Source: Folioceros fuciformis (taxonomy: Eukaryota > Anthocerotophyta > Anthocerotopsida > Anthocerotales). Taken from it: a stretch of 64,000 nucleotides of DNA. The stretch spans positions 435,212-499,211 of the forward strand of contig JBNGIO010006370.1 of NCBI GenBank assembly GCA_049999805.1, given 5' to 3'. Shown one piece after another: positions 37,566-48,807 of this stretch. The position numbers were made by a program, and so were the translations under genes. Under the pieces are notes generated by a model. It saw only the letters and a program-made list of their open reading frames with translations. It was not told the DNA's origin and searched no databases. The first letter of the stretch is position 1, and the number at the start of each line of letters is the position of its first letter.

Positions 37566-40201
37566 AGTGCACTAAGGAAGGATTTTCGTCGTAGTACAGT
37601 ATGTGGTACAGAAAATGAATCCGAAGTATACTTTCCTGCACACTGCCTCAAAAGGTGAAAACAGCTACACAAGCAGAGATGAATTTCAAGACAGAATGAA
37701 CCAGCATTGTTAGTGACTCGTTTCCACCAGTGCCACTTTACCATTCAAAAGGTAAAGGCTTCTATATTTTGACTCCGCACTGCGGTGCTGCTCCTGCTTG
37801 ATCATATTGAGACCAAGCAGCATAGACGGTGCGTTGTCCAACGGACTTCGAAAGACCACCATCACCTGTCGAACAAGGTGCCGAATAGGCTTTTTTCCAT
37901 GGTTCTTCCACCGTAGACTAAAACCTGGTTGCATCCTATCAGAGGGTCTCTTTGGCTAGATCTTGGCGACCGTGATACAGTTAGTCTTCGGAAATGTCCA
38001 CTTGTTCTCCGCTGTATCGTACACGCTGCAAATAGATTGAAGACGAGGGTACTGTAATATCAAAGGGAAAAAAGAACCCAGTATCTTCTGAGAAGAAAAC
38101 AAAAGCCACACTTAAGGACTGCTGGCTCCAGCAGATGCTCAATAGGTCCCAACAGTGAACCTCAGAATGCCAGCAGATGTATCGTCAGTTTCTCCCTCAC
38201 CCCTGAAGAGGACAAGCTTTGTGGTAAAAGCCGTGAAGGTGTGATACCCTTGCTCACCTGGACCTTTCTCTGTGGCTGTTACCTCTTCCCTCACCAGGGA
38301 ATCTGAAATCAAAGGCAACTATCGCTTCAGCTAGACTACTCTCTGAGAACCGACCTTTCCACAAAATCAATAAGGAGGCAGTGAGTACATACCGCTGTAC
38401 AGAATTGCAAGGCCCTTCAACTCGTGCGGTTGCTGTGATTTTTGCAACCTTGTCCATCAAACCCAAAGGCTGACATTTTGGCGAACATGATGGTCGACGG
38501 CTGCATGGGCTCCACGCAGCGTTCGCAGTCGAGCCTTAACATGAACGACGTCATAAGCTATTGCAGGAGGCAAGTTAAATGCCAAACAAATACTGTCTCC
38601 CAATATTCGACCCGGAGCACACAGAATGTGTAACAACACGAATATCTTCAAACTTTCTTTCTTGCGGACATGAACATCTCCACGCATATCCTTCTGACCG
38701 GTACCTCTGATCACCACAGCTCGTTCTTGGCCACCAGAGTCGCAGTATGGCAGGCCCAAGGTGCAGAAGGAGCACATTGCAGCTGCTCCCAGACTTCCAG
38801 CTCCGTTTCATTTGGACACTGACAGGTCATTCGAATACCCCCTTTCCGCTGCAGCCGCCTGCAACAAAAATTTGGTTGCCGAACAGGGTGGCCGAGTGGC
38901 CAGCCATCCTGGCATGTTCTGCAGCATTGAAAAGGTTCCATCATCATTGTTAGGGTGCCACCAGTCAGTCTCCCTTCCACAGAGAGAAGAATTGGTCACA
39001 GCAACACATGCGGTACCTAGCGGAATTTGGTGTCCCCACCATACAAAATTCACGTCGTCAAAAACTGCCAAAATCTGGACGGGCACATTTGTGTCAATCC
39101 CACTGCAAGCTGGAGTCACCTGGAAGCTGTCCCCATTCGAGCTGTTAAGCGCATCCTGAGACTCAGCTATTTACGTGAGCCCTGCGCCCCGCGCTCCGCT
39201 CCTCTCCTCTGCCAAGCGAATTGAATAAATTGTTGTCGCTTCTGTACCTGCCAACATAAAAACAGCAGTCTTCCATGCCCCGCAATTGTGGTAGAGGATG
39301 CAGAGCGGGGAAGCCTCCGTTCCACGGAAATCACGGGCAGCCGGGCTTTCCCCAATGCGAAGGCACGCTAGGCCCGGACTGGAGGTCATGCCGTTATTGC
39401 TGTTGAAGTCTTGAACTTGCGAATCGCGAATTACACAGTCCTTTCCTTCGTGCTTCCCTTCGCCCCGATCTGGCTCTGTACACAGGTTAATTGCTTGGCT
39501 TCTTCCCTGGTAAGCCATGAGGCCATGAACTCTATGGACAGTCATTTGAACGCCTCTTACCAAATGGTTTTGTCGGCGGCTGAGCTCCCTCTGTGAGCGC
39601 ACCATTCCAGTCTTGACAGGTGCACAACTAGATTCAACGGAACTGGGCTACGCGCTTTAAAATTGGATCAACGAAGTTGTGAGGTCCATGGCTTAGGCTC
39701 AAGAGGGAATTTGTAAGTTGGCCATCTGAGAACGAGAGTGCAAGGCCTTCGTTATTGGAGCACTTCTTCCGGGACTGAGCTTTTCATGTCTGGTATAGCA
39801 AGCAGCACAAGTGCCAATGGCAAGCCCTACCGGATCAACCTCGTCGGGTCGAGGAAGCGGAAATGCCTGTACGGCTCACTCCGCTGACATCAGTCCTCAT
39901 CGTGTTTGATGCGGTGTTACAACCGCAGAGATCATGCCAGTGGTGCCGTACATTGTATGTACTGACTGGCTCGATTTCTAGATTGCAGCAGCAGGCGCCG
40001 CGTGAGCCGAAGGAAGCGGGCCCGGCTGAGGTGGCGGGCGAGTTAGGGCAAGTTCAGGAGCAGGAACCTTTCCCATGTGGGAAGGAATTTTCAGAAGCAT
40101 CCCTCTGGTGACCAGGCTGCAGGCTACGTGCGCTGTTGGGGAGACAAATCCTGGACAAGAGGATGGCTTATAGGGACGAGCCACAGCAAGTGGACCTGCC
40201 G

Positions 40202-40601
40202 GACCCGACTGCGGCAATGGTGAAGGCCCAGGCAGACATGCCGGGCCCGACTGCGGCAATGGTGAAGGCCCAGGCAGACATGCCGGGCCCGACTGCGGCA
40301 ATGGTGAAGGCCCAGGCAGACATGCCGGGCTCGACTGCGGCAATGGTGAAGGCCCAGGCAGACATGCCGGGCCCGACTGCGGCAATGGTGAAGGCCTAGG
40401 CAGACATGTTGGACCAAGGTCCAGGCAGACATGTTGCACCAAGGCCCAGGCAGACATGTTGGACCAANNNNNNNNNNCCAGGCAGACATGTTGCACCAAG
40501 GCCCAGGCAGACATGTTGGACCAAGGCCCAGGCAGACATGTTGGACCAAGGCCCAGGCAGACATGTTGGACCAAGGCCTAGGCAGACATGTTGGACCAGG
40601 C
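40202..40601. repeat. Compound minisatellite: 42-bp units then 25-bp units
   Basis: From about 40202 to 40396 a 42-bp unit ('caggcagacatgccgggccc' plus 'gactgcggcaatggtgaaggcc') repeats about 4.6 times. From about 40397 to 40601 a 25-bp unit ('caggcagacatgttggacca' plus 'aggcc') repeats about eight times. Both share the core 'aggcccaggcagacatg'. A 10-N gap at 40468-40477 lies in the second block, so copy number there is unreliable. The 42-bp block is open in several frames, but only because the unit is a multiple of three. Confidence 0.93.
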
Positions 40602-41120
40602 TACCAGGGCACTAACTTGGTTGTAGGGACAGAAGGAGGTAGAAGTACAAGAGAAGCTGGTAGAGCAACTGGAATGGTCGAGGTCGAAGCGAGTCGGCAG
40701 CAACTGGAAGAAAGTCTGTAAACCCTGAGTGCAGCCAAGGAGCAAGCAGAAGAGGAAGCCCGTCGAGCTCGAGAGAGAAAGTGTAAATGCTCGAGGAGGG
40801 AGCTCGAGAGGAAGTGCAGATGCTGAAGGAGCTACAGGAACTACTTCTGGCTCAGGTGGGCTTCTCTCACCTGGGGCTTCTGGCTCAGGTGAGAGAAGCC
40901 CATAGGACAGGAATTATTGAAGGCTGAGGAACAGGAAGCGTCTGCTGTGGAGAGAGTGCAAACGCTTGTGGACAGGTACAAGCGGGAATAGGACGAAGAC
41001 CGGAGCCGAGTGAAAAAAGGAAGGGCAGGAGGCCAGGTAGTCGAGTTGCAGCGGAGGCAACCGAAGAGGCTATTAGTGGGTTTGCAGAGGGTAGGGAGGC
41101 CGGAATAAGCCCACGGGAGG

Positions 41121-41190
41121 TAAGCTTGACTGTACATGAGGAGGGAGTTAAGCTTGACTGTACATGAGGAGGGAGTAAGCTTGACTGCAC
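41121..41190. repeat. Three-copy tandem repeat, 27-28-bp unit
   Basis: 'taagcttgactgtacatgag' plus 'gagggagt' at 41121, 41149 and 41176; the third copy is truncated ('taagcttgactgcacatg'). Another two-copy unit built on 'tctggctcaggtg' sits at about 40847-40895. Confidence 0.88.
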
Positions 41191-41967
41191 ATGTGCGTGT
41201 GGGACTAGGAGGGCTTAGAACCCGCAGGGGTCTTCTACCACGAGTGTGGGGACTGCCTCCCTACTATTCAGAGGGAGATCCTGGAAGAGTTGACGGAGGA
41301 CGAGGCGTAGAGAGAAAGGGGAGCCGTGCTCATCCTCAGCAGCAGCGGACGGAGGAGAGAAGGAGTTAGTCTAATGCCAGTCCCGGCGGATATGCGTGGA
41401 GGCCCTACGAGCCAGCGCTCACGCTTGCATGGACGCGATTATTCAACCAATACGCCAGAAGATGGCCAACTTCACTGAGCAGGTCCGTAAAGCCTCCACG
41501 CCTTATGATTAATGGAGGTGCATCGGAGCGTCCCTGCTGTGACAGGATTCCTGACGCTTGTAAACCATACTGTCAGACGGTTGCACGTGTTGTTGAGAAA
41601 AGACTTTTTTAGCATCGTCATCAAGACTCCAACGCAACCAACACGACTGCTGATGCGTCTGCTCGAACCCGGCCACCATGACGTGACGATTCCGGCAACC
41701 ATCGTCACCAGGTTGCATCAAAGTGAAATGAGATGAAAAGCCTATGGAAGGGATGGGGGACAGCCTTGAAAACACCACTCGAGATGTACTGTACTGGGGA
41801 GTGATGCTGTCTGTTCGAGAACAGCCGAGCTGTTACAACGAACGGTGAAACGCCTTGAAGATGTCTGGAGAGCAAGCGTTCGAAGCCAACCAACTCTGGC
41901 AAGTGCATGGGAATGGGCCACGCACGTTTCGACACTGGAAGCACTGGACTTCACGAAAGGGGAGAAT

Positions 41968-43224
41968 TTAACTTTCACGTTGTCTCTTCCTCGCTAAGTA
42001 CCTTTCTCTGGCAGACAATATTTGGCTGTCTCTGTTCATCTCCTGAGGAGGCTTTTGCTCCGTGTTTGCCACGGATGCTCCGTCCTTGGCAACTACCTTT
42101 TCCCCTTCCGAGGCCGCATCGTCAGCTACTGACGCTCTTTCAATTTTAAGTTCAGTCCCAGCGGCAGCGTCTTCCCGTTTCTCTGGACCACCCTGCTCCG
42201 TATTTTCTTCGACAGGCCTGCTGGGTGAAGGTGAGGGAGCCCGATCAGCAGATTCTGCTCCTACCCCTGCTCTAGTTTTGCCAGCCTCCAGTCTCTCAGC
42301 CTCGGAAGGTGTGGGGACCTTCTCACCACTTTCACTCCTTCCTGCTCCGAAGGCCACGTTCTTCCCCATCAAATTTCGGTAGAAATCACTAAGGTCAGAC
42401 TTTTTCGTAACCTGCCACAATTTCCAAATCGCAACAGCAACATGGTCAGATAACATGGCTCCCAGCTTCCATCCACCACACAACCATTTCGTGAACAGCC
42501 AACCGCTCTACCTCTTCTGCTTGATCACGAAGCTCTCTCCGCCGTTCCTCTTCCACCCACTTCGCCTGCTCAGCCAACTTCTTCTTGTAAGCACTTGTCA
42601 CAAATTTTTCCTTGTCCCTGTACAAGTCATCTTCCTTCATGCGCTCCTTGAGAAGAATTTTCTCGCGCACGATCTCCTGCTCTTGTGCACGGGCTTTTGC
42701 CTTCTCCACAAGCTTCCCGATGTACTTGGACTATTCGTCAACAAAACAACAGCTGCAGGTAAGTCAACCAGCTCTCCCACAGGACCTCAATCAAAGTGAC
42801 ATCACCGGGTAAGGTGAAGCACACAAGCTTACTTCTCGCTGCGCCCGGTCCTGCAAAATTGGCCGAACTTGCTGATCCTTCATGCTGTCGTAGACAGCAT
42901 CGTAGTCGAACACATTTGGATCCTCCTCCAGAGCGCGCTTCTGCTGCTCCTCAGCCTGATCACGAAGACCAAAACACTCAGCTACGCGGCATCACTGCAG
43001 GAAGCTTCCCTGAGTGCATCCATTAGGACAAGCACAGAACTCCATACCTCCCGAACGGATCTCTTCTTGAGAGCTTGACGAAGCTGTTCCTCCTCCACCG
43101 TATCCTCGTCATCCTCACCAAAGACAGAAGGTAAAGCCACGGGTTTCTTGACAGGCTTCTTGCTCTGTGCAGCAACGGGCGCCCGCAGATGCAATCCATA
43201 CTTTTTCCCTCCTGTAAACTCCAT
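41968..43224 (-). CDS. NSRP1: NSRP1-like nuclear speckle splicing regulator
   Basis: Four exons, 43224-43048, 42955-42833, 42730-42485 and 42411-41968, join in frame to 329 residues. The N-terminal conserved region of NSRP1/CCDC55 is clear: 'KYGLHLR', 'LPSVFGEDDED', 'LRQALKKRSVRE', 'ALEEDPNVFDYDAVYD', 'KSKYIGKLVEKAKAR', 'DKEKFVTSAYKKKL', 'KSDLSDFYRNL'. The C-terminus ends with the family's 'LSARERYLARKR'. The middle of exon 4 is Glu/Ser/Pro-rich and disordered. NSRP1 proteins localise to nuclear speckles and influence alternative splicing. The animal RS-rich extension is much shorter here. The gene lies head-to-head with the PPR gene at 43533. Confidence 0.92.
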
Positions 43225-43532
43225 GGCACTGGCTTAGGGTTCCCTTCTCCTGTCAAATGTGAAAGCTATTGCATATGGGTATAGAAACGAGAAGAATTTT
43301 ACACAATGTATCACAAAAAAAAAGTAGATAGCTTTATCCCTTTCCTGAGATAAGAAATCCAATGAACTAAGAACTTCGTATAGGACAACTCATACCATGG
43401 TATTCTAGCTACTGGCACCATGCGGGGGACCCATTCAAGTATCGATCCAAACGCACGAGGCTCTTAGATTCTCAGAAACTTGAGCCCATTCGGCCAAAGC
43501 CATTGGGAAGCACATTGGTGTATGGAGGTTTG
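43225..43532. promoter_or_regulatory. Head-to-head spacer between NSRP1-like and PPR genes
   Basis: 308 bp separate the two ATGs. No strong TATA box is seen; an A-run lies at about 43314-43323 and AT-rich sequence on both sides of it. Shared promoter use is an inference from spacing. Confidence 0.35.
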
Positions 43533-46118
43533 ATGTTGTGGACAGCTGCTGGATTTCGCAGCGTCCCGCGAGAGGAAATGCACCAGCTTCACTTAAGGGC
43601 GTGGCGCACAAGATCACCTTGGTCCACTACAGACAGGAGCACGAGATGCCCATGCAGCTGTGCGGCCCGTTACGGAGACGGGTAGTTTGACATTCCTAAG
43701 CGATCCGTCTACAATTTCTCGTCATGAACGATGTGCTGATGCTGACTTTCTTCTGATTCTCATTGGGTGACCTATCCTCCTTGCAGGAATGATTCTGCAT
43801 ATGTCCATGGCTTGAACGTCCTCTGCCAGGAGGAAGGGCTTGACCCGGGATTTGCTGCCCAGCAGCAAGGAAGTGTGCTCTTGTACAGGAATCTTTTGCA
43901 GTTGTGCACCAGAAACAAGGACCTTTTAAAGGCCAAGCAGGTACATGCTCATTTGGCAAAGCATGGGTGGGAATCCAACATTTTCCTCAGCGACTTGCTA
44001 GTCACAACATTGGTGAATTGTGGGGGCCTTGCAGATGGGCTTCCACTGTTTCAAAGGTTGTCACACCGCAACGTTTTCTCCTGGACTGCCATCATTTCAG
44101 GCTTCATCGATGCTGGACGATGCCAGGATGCTCTCATGTGCTATGAGCAGATGCAAGGGGAGGGTGTGCAGCCCAACAGTTATACATTCGTCGTTTTACT
44201 GAAAGCCTGCAGCAAGTTACAAGACCTGGAGGGGGGGAAGCGGATCCATGCAGATGTGTGCAGACATGGGGCTGAAAGTGATGTGTTCGTGGCCAGTAGC
44301 TTGGTTAGTATGTATTCAAAGTGCGGGAGCATCATGGATGCACGGCAGGTCTTCGATGGGTTGCCCTACCCTGATGTTGTGGCCTGGAATTCCATGCTCG
44401 CCGCATATGCTCAACAGGATCGAGGAGAGGAGGCCCTCAACATATTTTGGGGAATGATTGAACAAGGGTTCACTCCACAGGCGAGGACGTTTGTCAATGC
44501 TATTCAAGCTTGTGGCAGTCTCAAAGCCGAGGAGGACAGTGTTCTTGTGGATGGCCACATCGCCAGCGTGAAGGTACTGCATGTCGGAAAGGTAATACAT
44601 ACGCTGGCTGCTGCGCACGAGTTCGAGTCAAATATTTTCATTGGCAACAGCTTGGTCAGCATGTATGCAAAATGTGGGAGCATCAAGGATGCGGAAAACG
44701 TGTTTCACAGATTGTCTCGACGCAATGTGGTGTCATGGTCTGCAATGATCGCAGCCTATGCCCACCTGGACCAAGCAGATGACGCGCTGAGGATGTATAG
44801 GCAAATGCAGAATAAAGGAGTGAGAGCAGGTGCAAGGACATTTGTCAGCGCTCTCCAAGCATGTGGCAGCCTAGCAGAACAAGAGGCTATCGCACTTGTG
44901 GATGGGCGGAAGGTGAAGATAGGGTGCTTGCAAATGGGGAAGGAGATCCATGTTGCAGCCAGTGATCGGGGGTTCGGTTCAGATGTGTTTGTTGGTAGCA
45001 CTCTAGTCAGTATGTACGCAAAGTGTGGGAGCATTAGGGATGCCGATGCTGCCTTTGCGACCTTGTCAGGTCGCAATCTGGTGACATGGAATGCCATTAT
45101 TTCAGCTCATGCTCAGGAGGAGGATGGGGGAAAGGCTTTGCAACTGTATGCCCAGATGCAAGCCGAGGGTGTGAAGCCGGATGAGGGTACATTTGTCTCT
45201 GTCCTGGAAGCATGCAGTAACTCAGGAGCCTTAGGCATGTCTACGCGCATCCACGAGAAAATCGTGGAAAGTGGATTGCAGTACAATCGCCGTGTGGCAA
45301 ACTGCCTGATTCATGCATACAGCAAATGTGGAAGCATGGTGGAAGCGCAGCAGGTGTTCAATTCAGTGCCTCACCCAGATGTCGTATCATGGAGTGCAAT
45401 GATTTCTGGGTATGCTGGGGCAGGAAAGTGGGAGGTGTGTGTGGAACTCTTTGATGAGATGCGTAGAGCAGGCGTGCAAGCAAATGGCGTTACATTTCTG
45501 GCACTTCTTTCAGCATGCAATCATGCTGGCATGGTGGACAAGGGGCTGGAGTACTTTGAAAGCATGAGTAGAATTCATGGCATTTGCGCTGGCCTTGAGC
45601 ACTATTCTTGTGTGATTGATCTCCTGGGACGTTCAGGACGGCTCCGCGAAGCAGAGGAACTGCTTGCCCAAATGCCGATGCAGCCTGATTTACCCGTTTG
45701 GTCCTCTTTACTAGCTTCCTGTAGAAAGCACGGTGATGTGACTCTAGGACTGCGAGCATTTCTGGGTGCTGTGGAGTTGGAACCCGGACATGCTGCGGCC
45801 TATGCGATCATGTCAAACATCTTGGCTGATGCCGGCATGTGTGAGTGTGCGAAGATGGTGGATGACTTAAGGGAGCAGGCCTTTGCACGGAAGAGGAAGG
45901 CTGGCATGACCTGGATAGAGCACGAGAAGGAGGTGCATACATTCAAGGTGGAAGACCGCAGGCATCATCAATATCCCTTGCTGTGTGGAATCCTTGCAGG
46001 TTTGACATCAGCGCTAGAGGAGGCTGGCAACATCCCGGAAGCGAGCTTGCTTACATATCCACGGGCATCCGAGGCTGCTGATGTACAGAGGCACACGAAA
46101 ATGTCGGTCTTCAGGTGA
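43533..46118 (+). CDS. PLS-class PPR protein, E-type, no DYW domain
   Basis: Two exons, 43533-43681 and 43787-46118, join in frame (phase 2 on both sides, GT/AG borders) to 826 residues. The long 3' frame has no Met before its second repeat, which is why the upstream exon is needed. Exon 1 supplies an Arg/Ser-rich, acid-poor N-terminus ('RSPWSTTDRSTRC'), suitable for organelle targeting. PLS repeats follow ('MYSKCGSIMDARQVFD', 'VAWNSMLAAYAQQD'). Two consecutive modules carry a 15-20-residue insert between 'QACGSL' and 'GKxIH', each with 'LVDG'. The C-terminus has E motifs ('KRKAGMTWIEHEKEVHTF') and then stops, lacking the HxE/CxxCH deaminase domain. Such proteins bind a target RNA and need a DYW partner in trans. 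Confidence 0.85.
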
Positions 46119-46186
46119 AAGGACGGTGATCGGTGATCACAGATGCAGCCCTCCCCGATGCAGCAGCGTGTTAGCCAGCCTGCACC

Positions 46187-46400
46187 ATGTGTGCACTGCG
46201 TGTCGTGGATTTGAAACCAGACAGGCTGCCGATTGGATCGTTTCTGTTCATGAGCGTTGTGAATTTGAAACTAGACCGGGTGCGGCCTATGTGGTCATGT
46301 CAGACATCTTCGGCGATGCCGGCTGTAAATGCACGGTGGAACATCAAAAGGAATCATCGAGAGCCATTGCAGTATGGGACGCTGGCAGGTGTGAAATCAG
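46187..46400 (+). pseudogene. Fragment of a PPR gene C-terminal region
   Basis: Just downstream of the PPR stop, a short frame reads 'PGAAYVVMSDIFGDAGCKC'. It resembles the neighbour's 'HAAAYAIMSNILADAGMCEC', the last helices before the E domain. A partial repeat of 'xFETR' type sequence precedes it. There is no start codon and no continuation. It is probably a local duplication scar of the gene ending at 46118. Confidence 0.55.
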
Positions 46401-46550
46401 AGGTAAAGGAGGCTGGACATTCTACTGGCTGCCAAAATCTGGTCCCTTTCACATGGTTCTCACACCATGTAACGCCTAGGTAACGTGTGCTGGCGGTCTA
46501 CGAACTATCGGCCAGCAGCTAGCATGATCCGCTGATTGCTGGTTGACAAG

Positions 46551-48539
46551 TTACCTGCTCCCTCTGTATTCGTCGCCGCAGTCACCAATGACTGTCAAAA
46601 GGTCCTTGCCTTTAGCTGTCACGGCTTCTATCCTCTGACGGTCCTCATCATCCAACTGCAGGCTAAAAATTGCCTGAGAGTCCTTGATGTGCTCCGAAAG
46701 ACCCAGCCTTACACCCACCATAGATCCCGCAACAGCAGGCTGCAAAGCAACAGACGATGTTTCTTTTCACATTTTTCTGTCCAGAAGCACGATGATATGG
46801 AGACAACAAGGCCCTCGAAATCCACAGGCTGTTGTGGTAAAGAGATTACCTGGTCAAGAATGTACCGGACAGCAACAGTAGCAATGGGAACTCCATGCTT
46901 GCTACCAATATCTTTGCAAGTGCGCAAAAGCTCTTGAAACAACTTCCAACCTCCCCAAGCATCCACCATCTGCTAATGCAAAGATGTGAACTTAATGCAA
47001 CCTCATCAGAGACACGTGGAAGTAATTGACCTGGTTAGGAAGAAACGCACTCTCTTGTACTTGTTCAAGGAGGGAGTGTCAAGAGCAGGTCCGGCAAACG
47101 GGATAGAAATGTTGGCATCCAGGAACTTGTCAGAGAGAAGACCACCCATCACAGTGCCATATCTGCGTGCATGAGGAGGTGTGGGTGTTGAAATCGGAAT
47201 GACCACCTAGTACATGAACTTGACTCTTATCTGCAGTTACGTACGTGATGAGCTTGACGCCAGTGACATTGCAGAGCTCTGCCATCGCCCTCTGCGGTCT
47301 CATGTCTACCAGCGAGTGTTGTACCTGCGGGATCAAGTGAACAGCAACGCACACCCAGTCAGAAGCATTTTCCTTGTCCAGTAGTACTCAGCCAAACGAG
47401 CAACAGTCGTCTGGACTCCACATCCTAACCTGATTGCTAACGATGGGAATGCCATTCTCCAGAATAATCTGCAGTCTTTTGGTGTCGAAGTTTGTCAAAG
47501 CCACCGTCTTGATTTTGCCTGCAAAGACAATTGTCAGCATAGTCACTGGATTGTAAGAGATGCCCATATACTCAGTGCAAGCAAATACTCGACGTGGAGG
47601 AGAAGAATAAGTCACCTTCCTCTTTGAGATCGGTCAGATGTTTTAATGCATCCAGGTATCCGGGATTTGCGTAGTCCCACCTGCAATGCCAGACACATGC
47701 CATGATTTGAGCATTCCACATTAAGCGTCCTCTGTAGACCTATGAGCGAGTCAGCAAACGTGATGCTGACAACAAGTACCAGTGAAATTGCAACATATCC
47801 AGGCACTGCACGTCCATACGTTTACGAGACCTATCGATATTGGCCTCCACGAGGTTCCTGGTCATCCTCCCTGGAGGAGGCACCCACTTAGTGAGCCTGT
47901 GAAACCAGAAGGATGGACGAAGTGTTGAAGAATCGCAGGTGAGAAAAGGCATGCATCCATTGAGGAACTTGGAGACGACAAGAGGGGACGATTTAAGAAA
48001 GGAGCATACCCCTGGACACTTGCTGCCACATCTTCTCCTCGCTCTCTTCGAACTCTGTTGATGAGGACTCCATACAGATCCTCAGCCGGGCCATCTGCTC
48101 TCTCAGAAGAATACGACCCCGATGATCAGGCACAGCATCTACAACGATGAATTCCAACACCGAGCCATGATCCACCAGGAGACATACAGTGATCTGCCAT
48201 GTCGAAAGTGGTGAAACCCGCATCCACGTGCCGGAGCATGGCATCTACAGCCTTTGGAGGATCGATTTTGCCCCAGCCCCCGCTTGTCTGCCACAGTCCA
48301 TTGATCACTCGGCATATTTCCAGCTTGTCCTCCCCGCTGCTCACAGCAATCCGCCTGGGGTCGACAGGAGCATTGGCTGGAAGAACCTCAGACGCTTGCT
48401 GCACCTGGCTCCTAGCTGCCAACCTTCTCATCCCCGCACAACGTGCTGAAGGAAAATTCACCTTCCACATCATCGTGCCCGACGTGGAGGAATGCAGCCA
48501 GGATAAGGGCACCGACGACCCACAAGAGCAGGAAGCCAT
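46551..48539 (-). CDS. Aldo/keto reductase, At2g27680-like, probably plastid-targeted
   Basis: Nine exons close in frame to 402 residues: 48539-48188, 48094-48010, 47896-47780, 47680-47616, 47518-47430, 47324-47245, 47162-47051, 46969-46850, 46739-46551. The first ~80 residues are Ser/Ala/Arg-rich without acidic clusters, like a transit peptide. The (beta/alpha)8 core starts at 'VINGLWQTSGGWG'. The catalytic tetrad of the superfamily is visible: Asp in 'FDMAD', Tyr in 'DHYGPAED', Lys in 'GLTKWVPPP', His in 'LQFHWWDY'. The NADP(H)-binding end has 'GSMVGVRLGLSEHI'. The sequence is very close in pattern to the plant NAD(P)-linked oxidoreductase typified by Arabidopsis At2g27680, whose substrate is not settled. 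It converges with the PPR gene ending at 46118. Confidence 0.92.
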
Positions 48540-48807
48540 CGTCTTCGATGTTGTTTGGAGCGGATAGCACAGAAAGGCTTCTAATAGATACACTGCCAGG
48601 AAGGCAGCGTGACGAGGCAAGCGACTGTGTGGACGGGTCTCGTCACACTAGACAGGATTTGCTCTCGCCTTTCTGACTACCACCATGGCGGTGCATTCGT
48701 ATCTTTCGATTATCCGTGTGCTTGCTGCTTTCCAGGCTATTAGGCAGAGACATCCTTCCTCGCCAGACTCAAACCTGTTGTGTGTGGCAAGTGACCAGTG
48801 GTTTCAT

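Larger units (their letters stand above)
36807..41967. other. Gene-poor stretch
   Basis: About 5 kb with no recognised full gene. Scattered minus-strand frames between 37710 and 39605 look coding in composition. Examples are 'VAKITATARVEGPCNS' (38254-38466), 'VPVQILAVFDDVNFVWWG' (38808-39119) and 'ASPLCILYHNCGAWK' (39171-39605). I could not join them with consistent splice phases or match them to a family; they may be an unrecognised or decaying gene. 40640-41370 has Glu/Arg/Leu-rich plus-strand pieces like a broken coiled coil. Purine-rich 'aagcaaagcaaag' repeats lie at about 37105-37185. Confidence 0.4.

Noticed and set aside
40124-40574. Repetitive protein-like frames on both strands
   Set aside because: Created by 42-bp and 25-bp tandem units and an N gap; no start context, no splice signals, no domain.
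40202-40601. Possible CRISPR-like array
   Set aside because: Units are contiguous head-to-tail copies without unique spacers, in a eukaryotic genome.
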